From Azorinus chamasolen (Eukaryota > Mollusca > Bivalvia > Cardiida > Solecurtidae): DNA of 64,000 nt. Where the stretch lies: NCBI GenBank assembly GCA_963576725.1, contig OY755244.1, forward strand, positions 78,181,620-78,245,619, read 5' to 3'. How positions within the stretch are numbered: the stretch's first letter is position 1; every line of letters begins with the position of its first letter. The notes under the pieces are model-generated. The model was not told the DNA's origin and made no database searches. It saw only the letters and a list, made by a program, of their open reading frames with translations. The translations under genes and the position numbers were made by a program. Of this stretch, positions 21,101 to 33,100 are shown piece by piece.

Positions 21101-24100
21101 TTGTGAAACCAGTCATGTCAAACATGGAGACCTACATCGATTTTTCATAATTCACCCACAGGCAAATTGATAATCTAATTGTATTACTCAAATGGGAGAA
21201 CTGACACTTATGGATAAGGTGCAAAAAGCATGAAGAACGACTAACAAGGCAATTAATTTGATATGACTTGCGATTATTACAGGCATATTAGGTTAGAATA
21301 TCAATAATTTAACAACTTATTATACACTAATTTATTTAGCTAAGATTTTTATTATAAATTTCCAGAGTCTAGAGACTAATTTACTTGTAATTTGCATGTG
21401 CTGAAATTTTTTACTAAGTTCAATTTTTACTGGTCATTGAGATTTGTAAAAATTAAAATCATAAAAATTGAAATCATGTGTTATTTCATCAAATCCGTAA
21501 ACTTTTACATCAGTAAAAAAACACCCCTGTTATACGGTACATTCAAACAGGGAAAAGGTTAAACATGATGGGTCTTTCTACTCTGAACAGTCGACATTCA
21601 ACATGTTAACTAAGAAGACATTGTATCCTCGATTCCTATATTTCCGTTCTTTCCTATTATTCCGTCCGCATCACAAAAGCGCTTGATATGGCGCGTGCGA
21701 CCTCTCTACGTCATCGCTCAAAGTGTTTTTCGATTGTAAATAAAACACTTTTAGATACAGAGCCGAAAAAATTAGGGAAAAAACAGGTAAATTGAATGAA
21801 ACTTTAAAGAAAAAGATTATTTTCAACAAAAATATAAACATTCTCATCACGTGACACCATTTTTCTAACAATATTTCCCAAACATAATCCGTTTTTCAAA
21901 GCTTAAACAATTGACAGATGCCGCGGAAACGTTCAGGCAGGTCCTTATTACGTGACCAAGCAAATAACACGTCACAAGTATACTGTTCAGCAAAACTTAG
22001 GGTTCATGTTATGAACATGACCCATGTCAAATTTTGTACAGAGGAGTCTGTTATCAGACGGCATAAATACATTTCTGTACTGAATAAAATGCCCCAGTAC
22101 ACATCTAAATTGTAAATATGTTGGTATTTCTTTAATTTTAAGTGTTATCTGTTTAGCTGATTGTAATCTGTATATTTCAAAGTATTTTTTAAAATCAAAT
22201 CTCAGTAAACACTTTTTGTAAAATAACATTTGAATTTATAAGGCTGATAATTCTCTCTTATTTTGTTTATGGTGCTTTTGAAAATGATTTCGATTAATAC
22301 ATAGTTCAACATGACTCAAAATGTTGATTAGGTATAGTGAGTGTTTGGGACTTAACCTTTCTTGTGCAGTATATATTTGACCCAATTGTGCTCAAACGCC
22401 TTTGAGTGGGAGATTATGACGTCATAGGAACGGCAATATAGGAAACATGGAGGCTGCATTTGCAGCATTGAGTGAGTTAAAAGAACCGACATTTGGTTCA
22501 ATTGTTGGGTTATTTGTTTACTTAAAGTGCTATTTTCCGTTAGAAAAATATTTTTTCTCACTATTCCTTCAAGAAAGCTCCTTGTTGCATTTAAAGTAAT
22601 TGTTTTCATGATAATTATTTTGCTACGGGGAACGGTAATACAGGAGAAGGGGATATACTGAATGTTTAGTTTAACCTTTTCCTTCATTTTGATGCCTTTT
22701 CACACATTAGCAAACAAATTAGACACTATAGGAGCCATCTGATCAGGGTCTGCTCTGTTTGGAATTTGATAGGTATGTTTTTTAACTCTCAAAATGGCTG
22801 CAATGTTCGACCTTCCATATCTTATGATCATTACATTTTTGTCTGTGAATATTCAGTAGGTATTGAAATTTTGAATAAACATAGAACAGGGAAAGGGTGA
22901 ACACTTTACTGATAGTGATGCCACAAAGTGAGTACACCCTCAGTGATTCATTTTTAGCTTGCCTATTCGAAGAATAGGGGGGCTTATGGAATCACCCCAG
23001 CGTCGGCATCGGCGTCAGCATTAGTTTTTGGTTAAAGTTTTGGGGTAAGTGTTGAAATGCACTAATACTACGAGATACGAGAAATATTTGCCCTATGAAG
23101 CTGATGGAGGTTCCCTGTGTGTTGAACATTGATGTAGTGTAGTTGGATTTTAAAATAAAATTAGTCAAAATTTTACCAGTTTTGGACTTAGCTTTTTGGG
23201 CTGAAATCTCAAGGTTAAAGTTTGGTGGAAAGTGTTAAGATGCACTAATACAACATGAAACACTTGCCATAGGTAGCTGGTATTTGGAATAGAGGTTGCC
23301 AGTAGGTTTAACATTGATGTAGTGTAGTTAAAATTGAAAAATATTTTGGACTTCATCTTTGCAACAAGGTCTACAATAGGCGAGCTTTGCTGTCCTGCGA
23401 CAGTCTAGTGGTGTGAGTCCTGTGTAAATACGCAAATAATTTCGTCAGGACCCATTGATCATCGACATTGAGTCCTCAGGACGCAATGCAAAATAAATCG
23501 CTAAAAAACATTCCTTCTTATCCAAAACAAACAATAAGTCTGAGTCATTTTCACATCAATGCTGGGTCAGGCATTTTTTAGTCAGGATCATCTAGACGTT
23601 TATCTGATCCGACTTCGATAATGAGCGGCTGATTGGTTAAAACAAGACTGATAGTAAAAAGTACTAAGACACCGGTAGTCTCAACCAGTGGCTGCTCAAG
23701 ACTGATAGTAAAAAGTACTAAGACACCGGTAGTCTCAACCAGTGGCTGCTCTTGCTTATAGAACTTGATGTAAAAGCCCAGATGAAGGTCGCCTCTGAAA
23801 TTGTCAACAAGTTTTCATACCACCAAAAACGAAACCGAAAATAGACCTAAATAACAAACATTGACAGTTTTTTAAATAAAACACTGATTCCTAGCAGTAG
23901 CACAGAGAAAACTACTAAAAGTATTCATAATAGTAATGCAAAAACAGCCTGAAAACAGTGAATGTGAAGTTCTTTCACAGACTACGACTGCTGTCCGCGC
24001 AATTTACAGTGTTAGTTTCGAAGATGAAGCTGAAGCTACCGATTGAAATTTGAGTTCATCTTGTCTTAAAATAATAGTCATAATAGGTCATTGTTAACAC

Positions 24101-27100
24101 TTAACCCTTTCCCTGTTCTCGATTTATTCCAAATTTCAATACCTTCTGAATATTCATTAACAAAATAGTTATAAAGAAATATGGAAGGTGCAACATCGAA
24201 GACATTTTAGAAGGCAAAGAAACTGGTCTATCAAATTCTATTAGCAAACAGAGCAGACCCAGATCAGACGGCTCCTCTAGGAGCCGTCTGATCTGGGTCT
24301 ACTCTGTTTGCAAATGTGTGAAAACACGTTTATATGAGGGACAGGGTTAACAGTGTTAATGTTTATTACACTTTGTTTCATACTCTGAAATCTGAATACT
24401 ATTTGGTCAAAACTTATTGTGACTCATTCATTTGTTTTGGGACTCATTGTTTCAAAATATGTGAGTCCCATGTACCCATAATGTCAGATTTCAAAATGAA
24501 TCGCTGCACCCTGTAATAGCCATGTGATCTGAGTCAGCTCTGTTTGGAATCATATATAGATTTTACCATTGTGAAATATTCCTGTATTTATATAATTATC
24601 ATTGTAAAAATTCAGATAAATAATTTGTTATGTCATTATTGCTGATTTGAATATCCTTGGGGAGATATAGTTATGTAACAAGAAACCATGGAGACAATGA
24701 CCTATACAGGATGTTTGAAATACCCAAGGCTAAGTTTTGTAACAAGAAACTATGGAGACAATGACCTATACAGGATGTTTGGTTTACCTATATTGGATGT
24801 GTAACTTAACCCATTCCTCCATAGGCTCTATTTAGAAACCAACCTCTTTGAATAAATCTACCGAAAAGGAGCATTTACTAGAGAAAAGGAAAAGTTTAGA
24901 ATTGTGTAGTTTTCAAACCATTGTGATAAATAGAGCATAAGCTCCTATAGGAGCAAATGCTCTTTTTACCACAATGGTTTCTTAAAGTGATTTTTACAGA
25001 GGCGTAGAAAGGCGTATTTATGGAGGCAACTGTGACAACTTAACAGTTAGGCTTGCGAAAGATTTGTCACAAAACTGCCAAGGTCAAAACAACAAGAAAA
25101 TAACACAAAATAATTCCATTTCAACTGCCAAGGTCAAAACAACAAGGAAATTACACAAAATAATTCCGTTTGAACAGCACAGGTCAAATCAGCAATAAAG
25201 TAAGACAAATAATTTCAGTTGACCGAAAATTTGCATTCTCCATCCGTGGATGTGTTATCCTTTACCTGGTTAATCCTTTACCTTGTTTAACCCTTTCCTG
25301 AGTTTCCTCCATAAATTGGCCTTTCTACGCCTCTGTAAAAGTCACTTTATGAAACCTTTGTGATAAAAAGAGCATTTGCTCCTATAGGAGCAAATGCTCT
25401 ATTTATCACTGGTTTCGAACTACAAAATTCTAAAGATTTTCCTTTTCTCTAGTTAATGCTCCTTTTCGGTAGATTTATTCAAAGTGGTTGGATCTAAAAT
25501 TAGCCTATGAGGGAATGGGTTAATATTTTCATGTATGGAATAATAGCATCATGCATATTATTAAGAGGTTAAAATATGGCCTAAGTGTGCCTTCTGGTCA
25601 TATTGGCACACCAGGTGCTTGAATAGCCCGAGGGCTATTATGACACCAGGTGTGCCATTGGTGTGTTCCCACTTTCCCCACTTTTTTTTAATTGGTAAAG
25701 TAATTGGGGTGTTTGGTGTGGGGAATTGGGGAATCTATTGTGTAGGGTAACAATAGACTAAAAGGTGTTATTGGAAGTTTAAAGGTGTATCACAAATTTT
25801 GTCTTATTTTTGTCAGATTGTGGAGTATGAAGATGAAATGTTTTACTATAAATTTTGTAAAATTAGAAAATGGCCATTGTATTTTCCTATTTTTAGCTCA
25901 CCAGAGCACAAAGTGATCGCCCGTTGTCCGTCGTTGTGCGTCGTTTGTCGTTTGTCGTTTGTCGTTCGTCGTTCGTCGTCCGTCGTCAACAATTTGAACC
26001 TTTAAAAATCTTCTCCTCTGAATCTACAGGGATCTCAACTTTCATCTTTGGCACATAGCATCATATTCAGGTCCTCTACAAAACTTGTATAAATTATGCC
26101 CCTGGGGTCAAAATTGACCCCGCCCCAGGGGTGCCTTGTTTTCAATAGAAACATATAGTAAAACTTTGAAAATCTTCTCCTCTGAAACCAGAAGCTTCTC
26201 AGCTTTCATAATTGGCACATAGCATCATGTTCAGGTCCTCTACAAAAGTTATATAAATTATGGCCCTGGGGTCAAAATTGGCCCCGCCCCAGGGGTGGGC
26301 AGTTTTCAATAGAATCATATAGTGCAAACTTTGAAAATCTTCTTCTCTGAAACTGGAAGGCTCTCAGCTTTCATATTTGGCACATAGCATCATGTTCAGG
26401 TCCTCTACAAAAGTTATATAAATTATGGCCCCAGGGTCAAAATTGGCCCCGCCCCAGGGGTGGGCAGTTTTCAATAGAAACAAATAGTGAAATCTTTGAA
26501 AATCTTCTCCTCTGAAACTGGAAGGCTCTCAGCTTTCATATTTGGCACATAGCATCATGTTCAGGTCCTCTACAAAAATTATATAAATTATGGCCCCGGG
26601 GTCAAAATTGGCCCTGCCCCAGGGGTGGGCAGGTTTCAAAAGAAACAAATAGTGAAATCTTTGAAAATCTTCTCCTCTGAAACTCGAAGGTTCTCAGCTT
26701 TCATATTTGGCACATAGCATCATGTTCAGGTCCTCTACAAAAGTTATAATATTTATGGCCCCAGGGTCAAAATTGGCCCCGCCCCAGGGGTGGGCAGTTT
26801 TCAATAGAAACAAATAGTGAAATCTTTGAAACTCTTCTTGTCTGAAACTAGACGGTTCTTAGCTTTCATATTTGGCACATAGCATCATGTTCAGGTCCTC
26901 TACAAAAGTTATATAAATTATGGCCCCGGGGTCAAAATTGGCCCCGCCCCAGGGGTGGGCAGTTTTCAATAGAAACAAATAGTGAAATCCTTGAAAATCT
27001 TTTTCTGTGAAACTGGATGGTTCTCAGCTTTCATATTTGGCACATAGCATCATGTTCAGGTCTTCTACAAAAATTATATAAAGTATGGCCCCGGGGTCAA

Positions 27101-30100
27101 AATTGGCCCCACCCCAGGGGTGGGCAGTTTTCAATAGAAACAAATAGTGAAATCTTTGAAAATCTTCTTCTCTGAAACTGGAAGGCTCTCAGCTCTCATA
27201 TTTGGCACATAGCATCATGTTCAGGTCCTCTACAAAAGTTATGTAAATTATGGGCCCCGGGGTCAAAATTGGCCCCGCCCCAGGGTAGGGCAGTTTTCAA
27301 TAGAAACAAATAGTGAAATCCTTGAAAATCTTTTCCTCTGAAACTGGAAGGTTAATCTCAGCTTTCATATTTGGCTCATAGCATCATGTTCAGGTCCCCT
27401 ACAAGTTTTTCTAAATTATTTCCCTGGGGTCAAAATTGGCCCGCCCCAGGGCCGGCTAGTTCTCTATAGAAACATATAGTGAAAACTTTGAAAATCTTCT
27501 CCTCTGATTGTCTGGTGAGCGCTTCAGGGCCATTCTGGCCCTCTTGTTTCTTATTTGTGTCAGATTATGGAGTATGAAGAAAAGTGTTTTACTTTAAAAT
27601 TTCGTACCAGAATTTAAGAAAATTAGGAAAATATAATGACCATATTCTGATTTGTGAACATTTATTTCACAAATTAGAAAATGGTTATTGTATTTCCCTA
27701 ATTTACTTAATTATTCTGTAACAAAATCTTTAACTCAGATTCTGAAAATGCAGATCATGTAAATGCAATATATTAAGAGATCTGATATAATGTATTTCCG
27801 GAATTATTAAGGAAAATAACATGACAGTTATCTAATCTGTGAAATAAAATGAATAATTTTCACTTTAACTCTTTCCCCTGTTCTATGTTTATTATACCTA
27901 CCAAATATTCATGGACAAATTAGCAAACAGAGCAGACCCTGATCAGATGGCTCCTATAGGAGTCGTCTGATCTGGGTCTACTCTGTTTGCAACTGCGTGA
28001 AAACACATTTATATGAGGGAAAGGGTTAAATAAATGGACATGTTAAAATTGAAGATTATTTAAAAATTTCACAGATGAAAAAAAATTGTCTTGTTTCTAA
28101 ATTATAAATACATGTAAAACGAAACACAATACAATTTTGATATTATTCATTAACATACAATGAAATATTAGCAAATTTTAATTTTTATTATAAAGCAAAA
28201 CAGTGATGTAGTAAATACATAATGTATATAAAGATCATTAATCAGCAAATCTGCACATCTAGTGTTCTGAAATTGTTACATTATAAGTATTCAGCTTATA
28301 ATACATGGCCCATGTTTATATTGACCCTTTACTGCATAACTATGCCTTTATGCACCTTTGCAAACACAGAAGACCCAGATCATATGGTTCCTATTGGGGC
28401 AGTCTGATCATGACCGAGTCTGCTCTGCTCGCTTTTGAAATACAGATCCGAATCTACAGTTTATGACATGTCAGTATTACTTATTGTTTGATTATTCATG
28501 GAGTAAAGGGTTAAATGACATTGAATTGCAAGTATATTAATATTTAAACTTTATGCAAACAGAAGAGAAGCAGATTAGATGGCTCCTGTGAGAGCCGTCT
28601 GATCAAAGTCTGCTCTGTTTCTTATATGCCGTATTATGTTTATTAGTTTTATTACAATTGCTATAACTATCTTAAATTCTATAACTACATTCCGCTTTCT
28701 AAAACTATAAAGCAATATATGCATTTCTTTAATTATCACAATGTTGATAATTTTTTCTTCTTTTTTTTCTTCTTTTTTCAGTGTATTGCTATTGTAACCA
28801 TGTTACTTGCACATATTGAAATAAATAAATCTTTATACTATTTAATAGTGAAATAATAAAAATTTTAGCATTATGTTCGGTAGGCTACCTTTATTTTTTA
28901 TACAGGTAAGGTCTCATTTTGCAGCACTTGCTAATTGGACCCAATTACCCTAATAGGTGTGAATTTAGAAATGTGGGGAAAGTGAGAACAAACCGTGCCA
29001 TTGCGGCCAGAAGGCACACAGAGGCCATATTTTGACCTTTTTATTGAATATCTTACGAATTTTACTAAATGCCACCTAATGTCTCAACACAATTTACCAT
29101 CCCAACAAAACACAGTTCTAAGTAGATCTAGATTCTATAATTTTGTAAAAAAAGAAACAGTTATGCCTTCAAGGGGTTTCGAACCCCTCGCCTAAAAATG
29201 TGTAGTCCGACATAATGTAATTTAACCACTATACTAACGAGGACTTTACATTTGACTTATAAAATTTGAGAACTCTCGATGGATGACGTAAGATTATGAC
29301 GTCACAACTGTCATTTTTGAATAACATAAACAAAGTCAAGTAGTACCTATCGATACAAACAAAGAATTTGATTTTTTAATAGAACTTTATGATTGTATAA
29401 GCTTTACGATTGTCCAGTTCTAGAATACAATTTGACGACGACGTCAGAACCCTTTCTCCGGCTATGTTTGGATAGATCTAGATCTATGTTGCTAACATCA
29501 ACGCATTGCAAAAAGATCGTGGGCCGATTATGGATAATCAGCCTATCATGCCATTATGGATTGGTCATATGACTCAGTAATGACAGTTTTCTACAGCAAT
29601 TTTGTTACTATTTATAGTAAGGTATTCAATAAAAGCTGATTTTTTATGGTGGCATATGTACATGGGATGTTTTGGCTCAGGCAGAAACCCTAGAAGCAGA
29701 TCTATATTGCACAGAGCAGACCCTGATCAGATGGCTCCTATAGGATAATAGGAGCCATCTGATCATGGTCTTCTCTGTTTGCAAATGTGTGAAAAGGTTT
29801 CTATAGGAAGGAAAGGGTTAATATTCATGCAGGACTCTGACCATTATAATTATTGCCTTGTTCTATGTCAGTGTTACTGTTCATAAAAACAGAAAATCCA
29901 TTACTACTCAATACTTTATACATTAACCCTTCTCTTGCTATTCACGTCAATATACCTTCCTGTAAATAGTGAAGACCCAGATGAGACAGCTCCTGCAGGA
30001 GCTGTCTCATCAGGGTCTGCACTATTTACAAATTGATTGTGTAACCAGTGCACTCCACAGTAGTGATTGCACAGCGAGATATACTTGTACACAGTGAGGA

Positions 30101-33100
30101 TATATGTAATTATACAACAGGGCATGGGTAAAGAAGGAGAAATGTATTTTAAAATTCAGCAAGCGAAGGGTTAATATAAAAATAAAATTTTCTGCAGTGT
30201 TGTAGTAACCTGTTTTGTTTCTTTCCTATTTTCATAATTAGACTGCTATGGATGAGCAATTCTCAGTTCAACTGCCCACGGTGGACAGTCCTATGGATGG
30301 TATTGAGAAACTGAAGACATCTTACAAGGGTAGAATAATTATGGTTAATAAGCCAGAGGACCTTACCAACACAGACTTGTCAGATGGGAAGACTTATCTG
30401 ATCTTGGTTTCTCTACAGCCTGTTGATGGGAAAGATGCAGCAAAAGTTCTTGAGGAAAATGGTAACTTCATAGTCTTTAGACATTGAAAGATCCATACTG
30501 CAATATTTGTAATGTTGTATAAGATTATGAACATTTTTTTTCTAAAATGCAATGCCATCTCTCATCTATGGGAAAAGCTTCACGTTTTTAAATCATGCAG
30601 ATTCGAAAATAACATATATTCTTTAAAAACATTCATATTAGGATATAAAATAAATGACACTCGTTTTAATGATGTGAACATGGTTCTCAACCTAATAGGC
30701 TTTTGTATCTATAAGGGATATTACATAAGTGATAAGAGAAAGAATATATATAATACGGACACACTATTTGTTAACAAATTCAAATTCATGTATTACTATT
30801 TGATGTTGAAAAATAGACTTTCTATATTCTTGATTAAATTCAATAAGTATTTAGGTCTACTAAGAGTATGAAATGGTACACCCTTTTATACTGACCATAT
30901 ATGTTTTAAAATGTATATACTATGTCGAAAATATATAAAACTTCACCAATAAAATAAAAAAGACATTGAAAGTCACATGCAAATTTTATTTTAACCCTTT
31001 CCTCCATGAATATTCATGTAATAAATAAATTACTTCAAGAATATTAATTAGATAAATGTGTTATAATAGCATATGGACACAGGAACTTTTGGCACTGGCA
31101 GGAACTCTAAAATGATATCCATATTATTATATCATAACCAAACAGAGCAGTCCCTGATTAGACGGCTCCTATAGGAGCCATCCGATCTGGGTTCTCTTTT
31201 TTGCAAAGGCGTATTTATGGAGTAAAGGGTTAGAAGCAGTGATAGCAGGACTTGTCAAGATAGGGATTATTGCAGGTCAGGTACATTTTGTGTTAGCACA
31301 AATATCTTCTGAAGATTATGATTAACCCATAGCCTGCCAGTCACAACTATAGTTGCATTTGCAAACAGTGTAGACCCAGATGAGAGAGCTCCTATAGGAG
31401 CCCTCTCATCTGGGTCTGCACTGTTTGCCACGGAAAATCCATGCCTGCATGCTTTATGCTTTTGCCTAGGAAAATCATTTCAGCATATCCTGTAACAGTA
31501 TATTTTTCTAAAGATTTGCCTTTTTAATATTCAAAGAAGACAGAGTGATAAAAATAGTGGCAGGCTATGGGTTAACCCTTCCAACTGTCAGAGTGGCCCA
31601 ATCAGTGTTTAACTATAGACTCCACTCAGTATGAGAGGGAAAAACTTGCTAGAGGAGTTTGAATGGCAGAAGGTGCAGACCCTGATCAGTTTGCTCCTCT
31701 AAGAGCCCTCAGATCTGGGTCTACCTCTGATCTGGGTCTACCTCTGATCTGGGTCTTCACTGGTTGCAAATGACAGGCCATGCATATGCCACATTCAAAA
31801 GGTTGACAGCCATGAACTCTGGCCTCTATCTGTAGAAATGAGTTCACAGATGTTTGGAAAAGTGTAGAACTATAGAGAGGCTCTCTGGTCAGGGTCTGCA
31901 CTGTTTGTCACTCAGAATACTATATAGCGCCTTTACTCTTTTCATGCAGAATGGACTCTTTGCACGCTAAGTAATTTTTCGTCTGCAACAATTGTCGTCT
32001 GCTTCAATTCTTAAAATCAACTTTCTTTCATATTTTTGCAAAAATATGGTCAAGATGACAAACAGTTTGAGTCCTGATTAGATGCCACATTATGTGGCGT
32101 CTCATCTGGATCCAAACTGTTTGCATAGGTAATCACACTTTCGCTGCTAGCATGCAAAGAGTTTAACAATGACTTAACATTTCTATTTTCACTGTGAAAA
32201 CTTCAGCATTCAAAGTTTAATAGAATTTTTTATATATCTCCTTCAGATCAAATGATTGGAAAGTGTATGCATCACTTGAACAAGCGGGGGGTGAAATATA
32301 GCGCCGTCTACACAGCCCACTCAGCATCCAAGGTGAGCACTTCTGTTAGTTAGATTTCAAATGTAGCTCATTACTCGAAAAGTATAAGAGGTATCAACAT
32401 GAAACATCATTGGTCAGTAGATCTCATAGGGCCCTACATAAGAACCATAACTCTTGATTTCAAAAGTTTGGAGTAATGGCCCTTTAGCGTTTTCAAAATC
32501 TTTTAATTTAGCTGGACAAACACCAAATCAGACAAGCATTGGCACTGCATGCAGCTCTTTTTGATAATGCCATTATTAATCCTTTACTCTATAAATATAC
32601 CTTTCTACTCCTTTGCAAACAGAGTAGACCCAGATCAGATGGCTCCTGTAGGAGCTGTTTGATCAGGGTCTTCTCAGTTTGCTTATGAAATAATATTATT
32701 ATGAATCTGCCACAGTAAAAACCTCCTCTGTTCATGTGTCATTATAAAAATTAATATTCATGATGTCTATGTTTCTTACATGAATATTCACGATGTAAAC
32801 AGGTCGGCTAATTAATGATGGTTAACCCTTTACTCCATGAATATTCATGTAAGAAATAATGACATCATGAATATTAATTACTGTATTTTTTACAATTGCA
32901 CATGAACATAGCGAGGGCTTGGTGCAAAACTATTCTAACTCCTTTACAAAGTGAAGGAATTAAAATAGTTTTGCACAAAGCCCTCGATAGGAATTTTTGG
33001 CCATAGCGGAAGCTGTAGAAGCATATCTATGTTATACCACATGCAAACAGAGCAGACCCTGATCTGTATGCAAGGGTGTAGAAAGGCATATTGATGGAGT

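Larger units (their letters stand above)
25566..29038. mobile_element. 3.5-kb element with 44-bp terminal inverted repeats, inside ATP6AP1 intron 3
   Basis: Left AGGTTAAAATATGGCCTAAG then TGTGCCTTCTGGTC; the right end inverted reads AGGTCAAAATATGGCCTCTG then TGTGCCTTCTGGCC, about 38 of 44 bases matching. The inverted similarity goes on further in (GTTCCCACTTTCCCCAC versus GTTCTCACTTTCCCCAC) after a 50-bp left-side insertion. The interior has repeated words such as CAGATTGTGGAGTATGAAGA (25813) and CAGATTATGGAGTATGAAGA (27562), now separated by a type 1 insertion. No transposase ORF; non-autonomous. Target duplication not clear. Confidence 0.75.

Noticed and set aside
26231..27237. Regular repeats as a CRISPR array
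   Set aside because: Unit length of 165 bp with no repeat/spacer division, and a eukaryotic intron context.
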